From Balaenoptera acutorostrata (lineage: Eukaryota; Chordata; Mammalia; Artiodactyla; Balaenopteridae), in the NCBI RefSeq assembly GCF_949987535.1, contig NC_080081.1:32962428-33026427 (forward strand): DNA of 64,000 bases. Reading direction: 5' to 3'. Position numbers and translations under genes: made by a program. Shown piece after piece: positions 22,831-34,255 of the stretch. The first letter of the stretch is position 1. Every line of letters begins with the position of its first letter. The notes under the pieces were generated by a model that had not been told where the DNA came from, did not search any database, and was given only the letters and a program-made list of their open reading frames with translations.

Positions 22831-22879
22831 AAGAGGAAATACTTCCCAATTTCATTGTAGCAAAACACACCACACCAAG

Positions 22880-23250
22880 TGGTAAGAACAGGGCTGGCTT
22901 TGTGGGCGTGTGATCTGTGCCCAGGATCCACACTTAGAAGGGCCCTGTGATTGATTTAAAAGTTCTGCTCTCACCATCTTAAAATGTGTAATAATTTTTG
23001 AGCAAGGAGACTCCACATTTTCATGTTGCACCAGGCCCTTCAAATTAGGTAGCCAGTTTGGGGTGAGCAAAGTTTTCCTGCTCTGTGCATAGATAGTGTG
23101 CTGCTCCATGGGTAAAGGGTTCATGGGTAGGGTTGCCAGGTTTAACAAATAAACATAGAGGCACCCGGTTTTAGTGTAAGCCCCCAATATTTCATGGAAT
23201 CCATCCAGTATTGCAGAGAATATACTTATACTAAAAAATTATCCATGGTC
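22880..23250. mobile_element. Ancient interspersed repeat, family not assigned
   Basis: Recurrent mammalian repeat blocks are visible: GGGCCCTGTGATTGATTTAAAAGTTCTGCTCTCACCATC-like, TAATAATTTTTGAGCAAGG, and GGGTTGCCAGGTTTAACAAATAAA followed by ATACTTATACTAAAAAATTAT. I recognise the pattern but cannot fix the family or orientation. The flank 23251-23810 is unassigned. Confidence 0.45.
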
Positions 23251-23814
23251 TACATAAAATTCAAATTTATATAACTAAAAACAGTTGTCTAGGCTCAAAA
23301 AGATAACTGACAGATAGCCTTGAGCAGAAGATTTTCGTCATCCGTGATTAGAAAGTAATCAGTCATTTTAGCACATTATTTACTTTTGGAAAGACAAGAC
23401 GAAGTTTCTTGTGCAGGAATCACCATTTTCCAGCATATTTAGTAGATAAATTGCCCATTCATCCTCTGGTTACAGAATATTTGTGTTCAATTTTGTGCTT
23501 TTTTAAAAAAAACATATATTCAATCTTTTGCATAAATGCAGAGAATCCACAGGCTCTGTCTCGGCCTTTTTGTCTGTTTGTTTTCTTTTTTCCTGCTCAC
23601 CCTTTGCAATTTCCTCCCTTCTCATAGATTCAACTAACACTTAGACACTAGTGTGTTGTGCCAGCTCCAACTTGTGCCAGCTCATCCTGATTGTTAGCAT
23701 CACTTCCCAATTCCACATGCGATGGCCTCATGTAGGGATGGAAAATCAGCAAACACTACAAATCCAGTAAACCCCTGTCCCCATCCCATATCTGGTTATT
23801 CAACACTTAACAGG

Positions 23815-24140
23815 ATGTCACTGCCTATACCCAGTATTTAAGGCCTTTTTCAACCTGGTTCCAACCTATCCTGCTGCTTAATCTTCCAACTACTCCTTTG
23901 TATCTGTCTTCAACTCTAATCAAATGAGACAACACTGTGTTCTCCCAATGGCCATAAACCATCCTACCACTCTGCCTTCGTTCATGCTGCACTCTTCACC
24001 TCCTCCATGATGCTTTCAATACTTCCCCAACCTTGCCTTCTAAACTTCTGTCCCAGGGCCTTTTGTTTGACATTTTTCACATTCTAACTTGCATCACAGT
24101 TATTTATACACTTGTCTTTTCTTCTTTACAAAGTCAAAAG
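23815..24140 (+). mobile_element. Probable L2 LINE 3' fragment
   Basis: Blocks such as TTTAAGGCCTTTTTCAACCTGGTTCCAACC, TGCCTTCGTTCATGCTGCACTC and the order of pyrimidine-rich segments resemble the L2 3' region. Too diverged for a firm call. Confidence 0.5.
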
Positions 24141-24161
24141 TATATGTCAAAACATGAGCCA

Positions 24162-24826
24162 GGAGGACGTTCAAGATGGCGGAGGAGTAAGACGTGGAAG
24201 ATCACTCCTTCCTCCCCACAAATACATCAAAAATACATCTACATATGGAACAACACCTACAGTACACCTACTTTAGGTGTCAGAAGACCTCAGACTTCCC
24301 AAAAGGCAAGAAACTCTCCACGTACCTGGCTCTGTGGCTGACAGGGTCTTGGTGCTTCAGCTGGGTGTCAGGCCTGAGCCTCTGAGGTGGGAGAGCTGAG
24401 TTAAGGACATTGGACCACCAGAGACCTCCAGGTCCCAAGTAATATCAATTGGCAAGAGCTCTCCAGAGATCTCCGTCTCAACGCTAAGACCCAGCTCCAC
24501 TCAACAACCAGCAAGCTACAGTGCTGGGCACCCCATGCCAAACAACTAGCAAGACAGGAACACAACCCCACCCCTATCAGAGAGGCTGCCTAAAATCATA
24601 ATAAGTTCACAGACACCCCAAAACACATCACCAGACACAGTCCTGCCCACCAGAAAGACAAGATCCAGCCTCATCCACCAGAACACAGGCACAAGTCCCC
24701 TCCACCAGGAAACCTACACAACCCACTGAACCAACCTTACCCACTGGGGGCAGACACTAAAAACAACAGGAACTACAAACATTCAGCCTGCAAAAAGGAG
24801 ACTTCAAACACAGTAAGTTAAGCAAA
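24162..24826 (+). promoter_or_regulatory. L1 5' UTR / internal promoter region
   Basis: About 665 bases from GGAGGACGTTCAAGATGGCGG to the ORF1 start. AAGATGGCGG near the first base is a YY1-type motif, the element that sets the start of transcription in L1s of other mammals. Later segments are rich in CCACCAGAAAGACAAG-like purine/CA repeats. Activity is inferred from family knowledge only. Confidence 0.75.
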
Positions 24827-25720
24827 ATGAGAGGACAGAAAAATACACAGCAGATGAAGGAGCAAGGTAAAAACCTATCAGACCAAATAAATGAAGAGGA
24901 AATAGGCAGTCTACCTGAAAAAGAATTCAGAATAATGATAGTAAAGATGATCCAAAATCATGGAAATAGGATGGAGAAAATACAAGAAACGTTTAACAAG
25001 GACCTAAAAGAACTAAAGAGCAAACAAACAATGATGAACAACACAATAAATGAAATTAAAAATTCTCTAGAAGGAATCAATAGCAGAATAACTGAGGCAT
25101 AAGAACGGATAAGTGACCTAGAAGATAAAATAGTGGAAATAACCACCACACAGCCGAATAAAGATAAAAGAATGAAAAGAATTGAGGACAGTCTCAGAGA
25201 CCTCTGGGACAACATTAAACACACCAACATTCGAATTGTAGGAGTCCCAGAAGAAGAAGAGAATAAGAAAGGGACTGAGAAAGTATTTGAAGATATTATA
25301 GTTGAAAACTTCCCTAATATGGGAAAGGAAATAGTCAATCAAGTCCAGGAAGAGCAGAGAGTCCCATACAAGATAAATCCAATGAGAAACATGCCAAGAC
25401 ACATATTAATCAAGCTATCAAAAATTAAATACAAAGAAAAAATATTAAAAGCAGCAAGGGAACAACAACAAATAACATACAAGGGAATTCCCATAAGGTT
25501 AACAGCTGATCTTTCAGCAGAAACTCTGCAAGCCAGAAGGGAGTGGCAGGACATATTTAAAGTGATGAAAGGGAAAAACCTACAACCAAGATTACTTTAC
25601 CCAGCAAGGATCTCATTCAGATTCGATGGAGTAATTAAAAACTTTACAGAGAAGCAAAAGCTAAGAGAATTCAGCACCACCAAACCAGCTTTACAACAAA
25701 GGCTAAAGGAATTTCTCTAG
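24827..25720 (+). pseudogene. L1 ORF1 (RNA-binding chaperone), one nonsense codon
   Basis: Encodes the L1 ORF1 protein, which coats L1 RNA as a trimer and acts as a nucleic-acid chaperone in the L1 particle. The frame spans 298 codons including the stop, a usual length. The N-terminal half (about residues 30-120) is charged and heptad-like, fitting the trimer coiled coil. Then comes the RRM-like part with NIRIVGVPEEEENKKGTE (about residues 130-150), and the C-terminal domain with APREQQ-like RREWQDIF and LLYPARISF (about 230-265). Codon 92 is TAA (25100-25102) where GAA is expected, giving a 91-residue and a 206-codon piece in the same frame. No other break is seen. Confidence 0.93.
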
Positions 25721-25778
25721 GCAGGAAACACAAGAGAAGGAAAAGACCTACAATAACAAATGCAAAACAATTAAGAAA

Positions 25779-28700
25779 ATGGTAACAGGAACATACATAT
25801 CAATAATTACCTTAAATATGAATGGATTAAATGCTCCACCCAAAAGACATAGACTGGCTGAATGGATACAAAAACAAGACCCGTATATATGCTGTCTACA
25901 AGAGACCCATTTCAGACCTAGGGACACATACAGACTGAAAGTGAGGGGATGGAAAAATTTATTCCATGCAAATGGAAATCCAAAGAAACCTGGACAGGCA
26001 ATTCTCATATCTATTTATGCACCCAATATAGGAACACCTCAATACGTAAGGAAAATGCTAACAGCCATAAAAGGGGAAATTGATAATAACACAATAAAAT
26101 AGAGGACTTTGACACCCCACTTTCACCAATGGACAGATCAACCAAAATGAAAATAAATAAGGAAACACAAGCTTTAAATGATACATTAAAAAAGATGGAC
26201 TTAACTGATATTTACAGGACATTCCACCCAAAAACAACAGAAAACACTTTCTTCTCAAGTGCTCATGGAACATTCTCCAGGATATGTCATATCTTGGGTC
26301 AAAAATCAAGCCTTGGTAAATTTAAGAAAATTGAAATCATATCAAGTATGTTTTCCAACCACAACGCGATGAGACTAGATATCAATTACAGGAAAAAAAA
26401 CTGTAAAAAATACAAACACATGGAGACTAAACAATATTCTTCTAAATAACCAAAAGATCACTGAAGAAATCAAAGAGGAAATAAAAAAATACCTAGAAAC
26501 AAATGACAATGAAAACACAACGGCCCAAAACCTCTGGGCTGCAGCAAAAGCAGTTCTAAGAGGAAAGTTTATAGCAATACAATCCTACCTTAAGAAACAA
26601 GAAAAATCTCAAATAAACAACCTAACTTTACACCTAAAGCAACTAGAGAAAGAAGAACAAAGAAACCTCAAAGTTAGCAGAAGGAAAGAAATCATAAAGA
26701 TCAGATCAGAAATAAATGGAAAAGAAATGAAGGAAACGATAACAAAGCTCAATAAAATTAAAAGATGGTTCTTTGAGAAGATAAACAAAATTGATAAACC
26801 ATTAGCCAGACTCATCAAGAAAAAAAGGGAGAAGACTCAAATCAATAGAATTAGAAATGAAAAAGGAGAAGTAACAACTGACACTGCAGAGATACAAAAG
26901 ATCATGAGAGATTACTACAAGTAACTATATGCCAATAAAATGGACAACCTAGAAGAAATGGATAATTTCTTAGAAAAGCACAACCTTCCAAGACTGAACC
27001 AGGAAGAAATAGAAAATATGAACAGACCAATCACAAGCACTGAAATTGAAATTGTGATTAAAAATCTTCCAACAAAGAAAAGCACAGGACCAGATGCCTT
27101 CACAGGTGAATTCTATCAAACATTTAGAGAAGAGCTAACACCTATCCTTCTCAAACTCTTCCAAAATATAGCAGAGGGAGGAACACTCCCAAACTCATTC
27201 TACGAGGCCACCATCACCCTGATACCAAAACCAGACAGAGATGTCACGAAAAAAGAGAAAACTACAGGCCAATATCCCTGATGAACATAGATGCAAAAAT
27301 CCTCAACAAAATACTAGCAAACAGAATCCAACCACACATTAAAAGGATCATACACTATGATTAAGTGGGGTTTAACCCAGAAATGCAAGGATTCTTCATT
27401 ATATGCAAATCAATCAATGTGATACACCATATTAACAAACTGAAGCATAAAAACCATATGATAGGGCTTCCCTGGTGGCGCAGTGGTTGAGAATCTGCCT
27501 GCTAATGCAGGGGACACGGGTTCGAGCCCTGGTCTGGGAGGATCCCACATGCCACGGAGCAGCTGGGCCCGTGAGCCACAACTGCTGAGCCTGCGCGTCT
27601 GGAGCCTGTGCCCCGCAACGGGAGGGGCCGCGATAGTGAAAGGCCCGCGCACCGCGATGAAGAGCGGTCCCCGCACCGCGATGAAGAGTGGCCCCCACTT
27701 GCCGTAACCAGAGAAAGCCCTTCCACGAACCGAAGACCCAACACAGCCAAAAATAAATAAATAAATAAATAAAGTAGCTATAAAATTAAAAAAAAAAAAC
27801 CATATGATAATCTCAATAGATGCAGAAAAACTTTCGACAAAATTCAACACCCATTTATGAAAAAATCTCTCCAGAAAGTAGGCATAGAGGGAATCTACCT
27901 CAACATAATAAAGGTCATATATGACAAACCCACACCCAAAATGATTCTCAATGGTGAAAAGCTGAAACCATTTCCACTAAGATCAGGAACAAGACAAGGT
28001 TGCCCACTCTCACCACTAATTTTCAACATAGTTTTGGAAGTTTTAGCCACAACAATCAGAGAAGAAAAAGGAATAAATGGAATCCAAATTGGAAAAGAAG
28101 AAGTAAAACTGTCTCTGTTTGCAGTGACATGATACTATACATAGAGAGTCCTAAAAATGCTACCAGAAAACTTCTAGAGCTAATCAATGAATTTGGTAAA
28201 GTAGCAGGATGCAAAATTAATGCACAGAAATCTCTTGCATTCCTATACACTAATGATGAAAAATCTGAAAGAGAAATTAAGGAAACCCTCCCATTTACCA
28301 TTGCAACAAAAAGAATAAAACCTAGGAATAAACCTACCTAAGGATGTAAAAGACCTGTATGCAGAAAACTATAAGACACTGATGAAAGAAATTAAAGATG
28401 ATACAAACAGATGGAGAGATATACCATGTTCTTGGATTGGAAGAATCAACCTTGTGAAAATGACTATTCTACCCAAAGCAATCTACAGATTCAGTGCAAT
28501 CCCTATCAAACTACCAATGGCATTTTTCACAGAACTAGAACAAAAAATTGCACAATTTGTATGGAAACACAAAAGACCCCGAATAGCCAAAGCAATCTTG
28601 AGAAAGAAAAACAGAGCTGGAGGAATCAGACTCCCGGACTTCAGGCTATACTACAAAGCTACAGTAATGAAGAGAGTATGGTACTGGCACAAAAACAGAA

Positions 28701-29743
28701 ATCTAGTTCAATGGAACAGGATAGAAAGCCCAGAGGTAAACGCACGCACATATGGTCACCTTATCTTTGATAAAGGAGGTAAGAATATACAATGGAGAAA
28801 AGACAGCCTCTTCAATAAGTGGTGCTGGGAAAACTGGACAGCTACATATAAAAGAATGAAATTAGAACACTCCCTAACACCATACACAAAAATAAACTCA
28901 ATATTGATTAAAGACCTAAATGCAAGGCCAAACACTTTAAAACTCTTAGAGGAAAACATAGGCAGAACACTCTATGACATAAATCACAGCAAGATCCTTT
29001 TTGACCCACCTCCTAGAGAAATGGAAATAAAAACAAAAATAAACAAATGGGACCTAATGAAACTTAACAGCTTTTGCACAGCAAAGGAAAACATAAACAA
29101 GACAAAAAGACAACCCTCAGAATGGGAGAAAATATTTGCAAATGAAGCAACTGACAAAGGATTAATTCCAAAATTTACAAGCAGCTCATGCAGCTCAATA
29201 TCAAAAAAACAAACAACCCAATCCAAAAATGAGCAGAAGACCTACATAGACATTTCTCCAAAGAAGATATACAGGTTGCCAACAAACACATGAATGAATG
29301 CTCAACCTCATTAGTCATTAGAGAAATGCAAATCAAAACTACAATGCGATATCATCTCACCCCTGTCAGAATGGCCATCATCAAAAAAATCTACAAACAA
29401 TAAATGCTGGAGAGGGTGTGGGGAAAAGGGAACCCTCTTGCACTGTTGGTGGGAATGTAAATTGATACAGCCACTATGGAGAACAGTATGGAAGTTCCTT
29501 AAAAAACTAAAAATAGAACTACCCTACGACCCAGCAATCCCACTACTGGGCATATACCCTGAGAAAACTATAATTCAAAGAGAGTCATGTACCACAGTGT
29601 TCATTGCAGCTCTATTTACAATAGCCAGGACATGGAAGCAACCTAAGTGTCTATCGACAGATGAATGGATAAAGAAGATGTGGCATATCTATACAATGGA
29701 ATATTACTCAGCTGTAAAAGAAACAAAATTGAGTTATTTGTAG
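25779..29743 (+). pseudogene. L1 ORF2 (endonuclease-reverse transcriptase), multiply broken
   Basis: Encodes the endonuclease (EN), reverse transcriptase (RT) and Cys-rich C-terminal region that carry out target-primed reverse transcription. EN: LNMNGLNAP and CCLQETHF are intact. About 30 codons appear missing after AILIS (about 26011). TAG at 26100-26102 follows a 1-base loss. Catalytic-motif residues differ from family consensus: DFNTP reads DFDTP, SRIDH reads SRICH, SDHNA reads [23 protein letters not shown] present; frameshift near 27260; SINE at 27464-27794; the FADD catalytic motif is destroyed by a 1-base loss at about 28124. The longest open piece is 28382-29293 (303 codons), ending in the thumb/C-terminal region. 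[16 protein letters not shown] and the last codons lie in 29438-29743. Confidence 0.93.
27464..27794 (+). mobile_element. CHR-type SINE (24-bp-duplication subtype) inside L1 ORF2
   Basis: Full SINE with A box TGGCGCAGTGG (27476-27486) and B box GGTTCGAGCCC (27519-27529). The perfect 15-bp duplication AAAAACCATATGATA (27449-27463 and 27795-27809) dates it after the L1. The body carries a 24-bp tandem duplication CGCACCGCGATGAAGAG... (27648-27671, 27672-27695). It shares this and several single-base differences only with the copy at 53459-53783. Frames on both strands here are SINE artefacts. Confidence 0.97.
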
Positions 29744-30239
29744 TGAGGTAGATGAAACTAGAGTCTATCATACAGAGTGAAGTAAGTCAGAAAGAGAAAA
29801 ACAAATACCCTATGCTAACACATATATATGGAATCTTAAAAAAAAAAAGAAAATTGTTCTGAAGAACCTAGGGGCAGGACAGGAATAAAGACGCAGATGT
29901 AGAGAATGGACTTGAGGACACGGGGAGGGGGAAGGGTAAGCTGGGACGAAGTGAGAGAGTGGCATGGACATATATACACTACCAAATATAAAATAGACAG
30001 CTAGTGGGAAACAGCTGCATAGCACAGGGAGATCAGCTCAGCGCTTTGTGTCCACCTAGAGGCGTGGGATAGGGAGGGTGGGAGGGAGATGAAAGAGGGA
30101 GGGGATATGGGGATATATGTATACGTATATAGCTGATTCACTTTGTTATACAGCAGCAGCAAATACAACAATGTAAAGTAATTACACTCCAATAAAGATG
30201 TTTAAAAAATAAATAGAATAAAATGCTAAAAAAAAAAAG
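29744..30239 (+). other. L1 3' UTR and poly(A) tail
   Basis: Runs from the ORF2 stop at 29741-29743 to the tail. Contains the G-rich blocks at 29917-29940 and 30066-30085, AATAAAGATG (30191-30200), then a second short AATAAAATGCT before the final A-run (30229-30239), which may be a tiny tail extension. Confidence 0.85.
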
Positions 30240-32595
30240 AAAGCCACCCCTATAAATTTAAACCAGTAAAATTACCGAGGAATCTAGCAGTTCCCCTTAT
30301 CTTTAAAGGCGTGACTTCAGAAATAAACTCCTAAGAAATAAAAACCAAAAACAGAAACAAACCATGAGCCAAGTCTGGTTTGTTTTTGGTCTATTTGTTT
30401 TTTAAAGATAATCCTGCTCTAGCCCACTAACTTAAATAATCCAGGCATCAAATACAGGTTCTTCAATCACTGGATTTATTCAAACAGAAAAGAATTCAGA
30501 CCTTATAGAGTGTCTTTATAGCGTTAGAAAATAATTTGTCTCAGAACAATTGATTTTGAATCATTTTGACTGCATAAGTCTTTGAGAGAGAGGCCAGCAT
30601 ATTCTAATAAAGCTATGCCTTGGTTTTACTGAGAACCAAGCATTTTGTTTTTTAATGGCAATGGCAATAGAAGAATCCTTTTAAGCTGGAAATAAGGTTG
30701 TTACCTATTCTTGGTAGATCATAGCTAACACATCACATTGAAATTGCTTCAACAAATATTGAGTCCCTCCTTTATGGAAGATGCAATATTATGTGCTACA
30801 CCTCATAAAATACTTTGAATTGCCAGAAAATGGAAACCCTTCCTCAATTTTTGTGTGCTAATGGCGTTGAAAACAAAGAGGGTGATTCATGTAGAGCAAT
30901 CCATATTAAAATTTAAAATGCATTAAAATTAAATAAAGGGCATACTTCAATAACACATATAATTTACATTTGGGTAATAAGAGAATAGATACTTCCTTTT
31001 CAGAATTTTCCCTTGGTATTCCATGAGCAATGTCAACTACTGATGTCTTTAGCTTATAAATGTAGTGCAGTCATAGAAACAGAATTTTAAAATCCATTTG
31101 CCTGGCCTCATTCACTCCAAAAAAAAAAAAAAAAAGTCTCTATTGTATGTCTCTTTATCTACTTCCTGATAGCTTCTCTCATTTAATTTTACTGGTACCA
31201 ATCGTGGTTGGGGTGTGTGTGTGTGTGTGTGTGTGTGTTTGAGCTAGGAAATGCAGAACAGAGCAATGTAGTAATTCGTGATCTGTTACACTCTCATATT
31301 ACACGCACACAAGAGGATTGCATTAAGATATGGAACATTCCACAAGGTCAATGAGATTCAATGAAATTTCATGGAAGTTGTGTGTGTGATAACATTGGAA
31401 ACCTAGAATTTCTTCCAAGCTGATACGTTCACACCATGTTGAGAGCAGTTCTCAGGCTGGGCTCTATATTTTTGCAGTCCTATTGGACCAGTCTTTTAAG
31501 CTACAACCCTGATTCAGGTGGAAGGATGCAGGAGACATGGCCTTCAGGGGAAATTTACTCTGCAATTTCTCAGCAAGGCTGGACTCTGTTCAGTAATTAT
31601 CCTTGCTCCCGGGAGATCTTTGTTCTTGACAATTCTCCAGGGAAGGGATGTGGGTGGAGCAACGCCCTTCTTCAACCCCTAGGTTTGCCTAGTGACTTGG
31701 AGTCACTGGAGTGTGCCCAGCTTGCTTGGGGAAAGAATATCAACCCTGGCATGAGTCCCCCGGAATAGCAGTAGGACAGCCCTTTTCAAATCCTATCCCT
31801 GTTGGCCTGCCTCATTTTCCATTGGCCTGAGAGAACTTTCAAATATCTGCCTTGGGAAGATAGATGTACTAATAATGCCAGAGCCACCCCATACAGCACC
31901 TTTGTGCAGATATGAAAAAGGCACCCTTCTGGGCAGATGTAGCCTCACCTCAGGGTGCAGGACCCAGTGAGCAGAGCGCAATGTATTCCCCTGCGCCCCC
32001 CTACAATTACCTTCCCCACTGGCTGCCCTTATGCAGGGCGCAGCTTACGTGTGCGATAGCTATGACTTTCACTCTTCACTTGCTGTTGTCACTTCAAATA
32101 TTATGAACAAAACAGCAACCATCAGGATTTTCAAGCTTAAAATTTACTGTTTTCAGCAGCACCTTGATGACATGCCATTAAGTGAGACTTGCTGATAATA
32201 AACGCCCTGATTACAGCCCTGGCTTTCCACTTTACCATATCCTGTCTGATTCAGACACATCATTACCGAGGTTATAAGCAGATGTATCAAAGATAAAGCC
32301 TTACTTTGAGTCTTGCTGTGGTTTATCTGTGAGACGTCATAAAATTTCTCTATATTGTCAGGTTATTTTAAATCTGTCTTAGGTGACTTCATATTACAAT
32401 CTCTATCTGTTCTAATCATCAGGTCATTAAATAACCTTGCAAAAGAATTGTTAATGTATTCTAACATAATTCTAGAGAATTTCCCTTGAGGTCCATGGCG
32501 GTTATAAGAAGGAAAAAAAAGAGTTAACTTAGCAGCATGCTAGGAATATATTCCTTTTCAGCTACGCCAGCAACATAAGCCACTCCCTTTTTTAA
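30240..32595. other. Repeat-poor stretch, no gene seen
   Basis: Few recognisable repeats: an A-run (31118-31136) and (GT)n at 31213-31238. The frame 31436-31768 has no recognisable domain. The part 32140-32420 is a candidate conserved noncoding block. Confidence 0.5.
31213..31238. repeat. (GT)n microsatellite
   Basis: About 13 GT units after GGTTGGG. Confidence 0.97.
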
Positions 32596-32800
32596 AAAAA
32601 AATTTATTTTATATTGTAGTATAGTTGATTAACAATATTTGTTAGTTTCAGGTGTACAGCAAAGTGATTCAGTTACACATATACAAGTGTCTATTCTTTT
32701 TCAAATTTTTTTCCCATTTAGGTTATTACAGAATATTAAGCAGAGTTCCCTGTGCTCTACAGTAGGTCCTTGTTGGTTATCTATTTTAAATATAGTAGCT
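32596..32800 (-). mobile_element. L1 LINE 3' UTR fragment
   Basis: Antisense L1 tail: poly(T)/A-rich start, GTTAGTTTCAGGTGTACAG, AAAGTGATTCAGTTACACATATAC, AGAGTTCCCTGTGCTCTACAG and GGTCCTTGTTGG in L1 order. 5'-truncated in the UTR. Confidence 0.88.
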
Positions 32801-33002
32801 TGTACACTCCTTTTTATCTATGGGAGAAGAGTCCTTTGCAGGGGCTACCCTGAAGGCACAAGGCCCAGAGAAGCTCATCTCCTTGGAGGCAGGGGACTCT
32901 CTCACACAAAAGGGGAAAAAAAAGAACACAAATATCTTGCTGCTGACCAGAGAGGGTTCAATAAGCAGCAGAGAAGTGAAAATAGATAAGATCCCTGCCA
33001 TC

Positions 33003-33075
33003 TCTGGGCTGACCCTCAGCACTGTACCTGGAATAGCATAGGCCCTCAATGAATACTTGCTGAATACTTGAACTG
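33003..33075 (+). mobile_element. L2/MIR-type 3' tail
   Basis: GCACTGTACCTGGAATAGCATAGGCCCTCAATGAATACTTGCTGAATA follows the shared CORE/L2 3' end pattern. The body further left is not clear. Confidence 0.6.
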
Positions 33076-34255
33076 GGGGTCTACTGCACAGTGACCTTGT
33101 GACATATGTCACCATCCAAGGACTCAGTTCCTTCAGATGTGGAAAGTCACTCCAGAGTTTTAGCTCAGGTTCAATACACGCCGTGAGATTCCCAGATGCC
33201 TGGTGCTATTTTAAAAATTCCCAAATGAGTTCTATTTTTCTATATATTTGACACAAGGGAAATGCCTGTGATCGCATTGCCTCACTGCATAAGCATATCC
33301 TGACAGGTTTTAAAAAAAATTAATAGCTATTTAATTTACCAAGAATGTTGCTATGATTAAGGACATGTTGGTTCCAGTGGATTAAGGGAGCTCATCACAT
33401 TTTATAAACTGCCAACATGTAGTGACACTTTCCTCTTGAGGATGAGTTTCATCAAATTGAAATGCTGGTTTCTGGTTTATAATTCAATCCATTTCACTGA
33501 CTCACAGAGGGTGGAGTAAAATGACAAAGTTCTTTGGTCCTTCAGTCAGAGTTTTTCGTATTACCGTGTGATTATGCATTTACCTTTTTACCACATGAGG
33601 CGCTAGGTAGAACCAGGGTCAATACTTACCACCCTGCAGCTGACTTTTATGTATTGTAGAACTGCCCTCAGATAAACATGTCAGATCAGAGGAAACAAAT
33701 AAAGCATAAGACTGTCCTTAAACCGAGGAGTGTTGGAAGGACAAGGAGGGAGAAAATACCATGGCCATGCCAGCTAGAACGCTGTCCAAAAGGAGGCGCC
33801 AGCAACTCTTCACCCCCAGGTACACGACATACTAGCTACCGTTACTGCCTTCGTAAAGGGATGCAAAACACTGGCCAGACACAGCATAACAAAGTGCGTA
33901 TTGTACATATAAGGACGTAGGAATATAAATACAGAAAACCAAGTGCTTTCGCTGTTGAAAGAAGAAATTAACTCATTTGTGCAGACAAGTTTCTGAACTG
34001 GTTAATTAGATTCAGACTTTAGCCTTCCCCCCCTCTCCTACACCCCTACTTTGTTTGGAATCAGTGATTTCTTATAGTCTAGACCAAGAGGGCTCATACA
34101 GCTGTGGAAGTGTGTTCAGGAAAGGATTCAGAGAACACAGGGATTGTGTGACAGGTGGGAACTCTATAAAGACGTACAAGGACTTAAGTAAATTATAAAC
34201 TCTCTGTAGTACTTTTGTGATTGTTAATTGTTTTGGTTTCTTTTTGTTTGTTTTT
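33076..34255. other. No gene or assignable repeat seen
   Basis: Single-copy-looking sequence. 33300-33640 is a candidate conserved noncoding block. The frame 33678-33920 has no recognisable motif. Confidence 0.45.

Larger units (their letters stand above)
24162..30239 (+). mobile_element. Near full-length L1 retrotransposon, inactivated
   Basis: Complete in architecture: a 5' UTR starting GGAGGACGTTCAAGATGGCGG, ORF1, ORF2, a 3' UTR with G-rich tract, AATAAAGATG and an A-run. A SINE with its duplicated target (27449-27809) splits ORF2; without it the element is about 5.7 kb. Both ORFs are broken by in-frame stops, small deletions and frameshifts, so it cannot move. I see no convincing target duplication at its ends. 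It is by far the longest element in the window. Confidence 0.96.

Noticed and set aside
24958..25338. 126-codon and 94-codon minus frames over L1 ORF1
   Set aside because: Antisense shadows of the ORF1 coding strand.
27476..27529. tRNA gene (A and B boxes)
   Set aside because: These are the Pol III promoter boxes of a tRNA-derived SINE; no cloverleaf with intact arms or CCA-ready end. The same holds for the other CHR copies.
28382..29293. 303-codon frame as a possible gene
   Set aside because: It is the RT C-terminal piece of the broken L1 ORF2, with conserved L1 motifs, not a host gene.
30220..30260. Target duplication for the full-length L1
   Set aside because: Compared AAAACATGAGCCA before 24162 with AAAAGAAAGCCAC after the tail; similarity is too weak to call.
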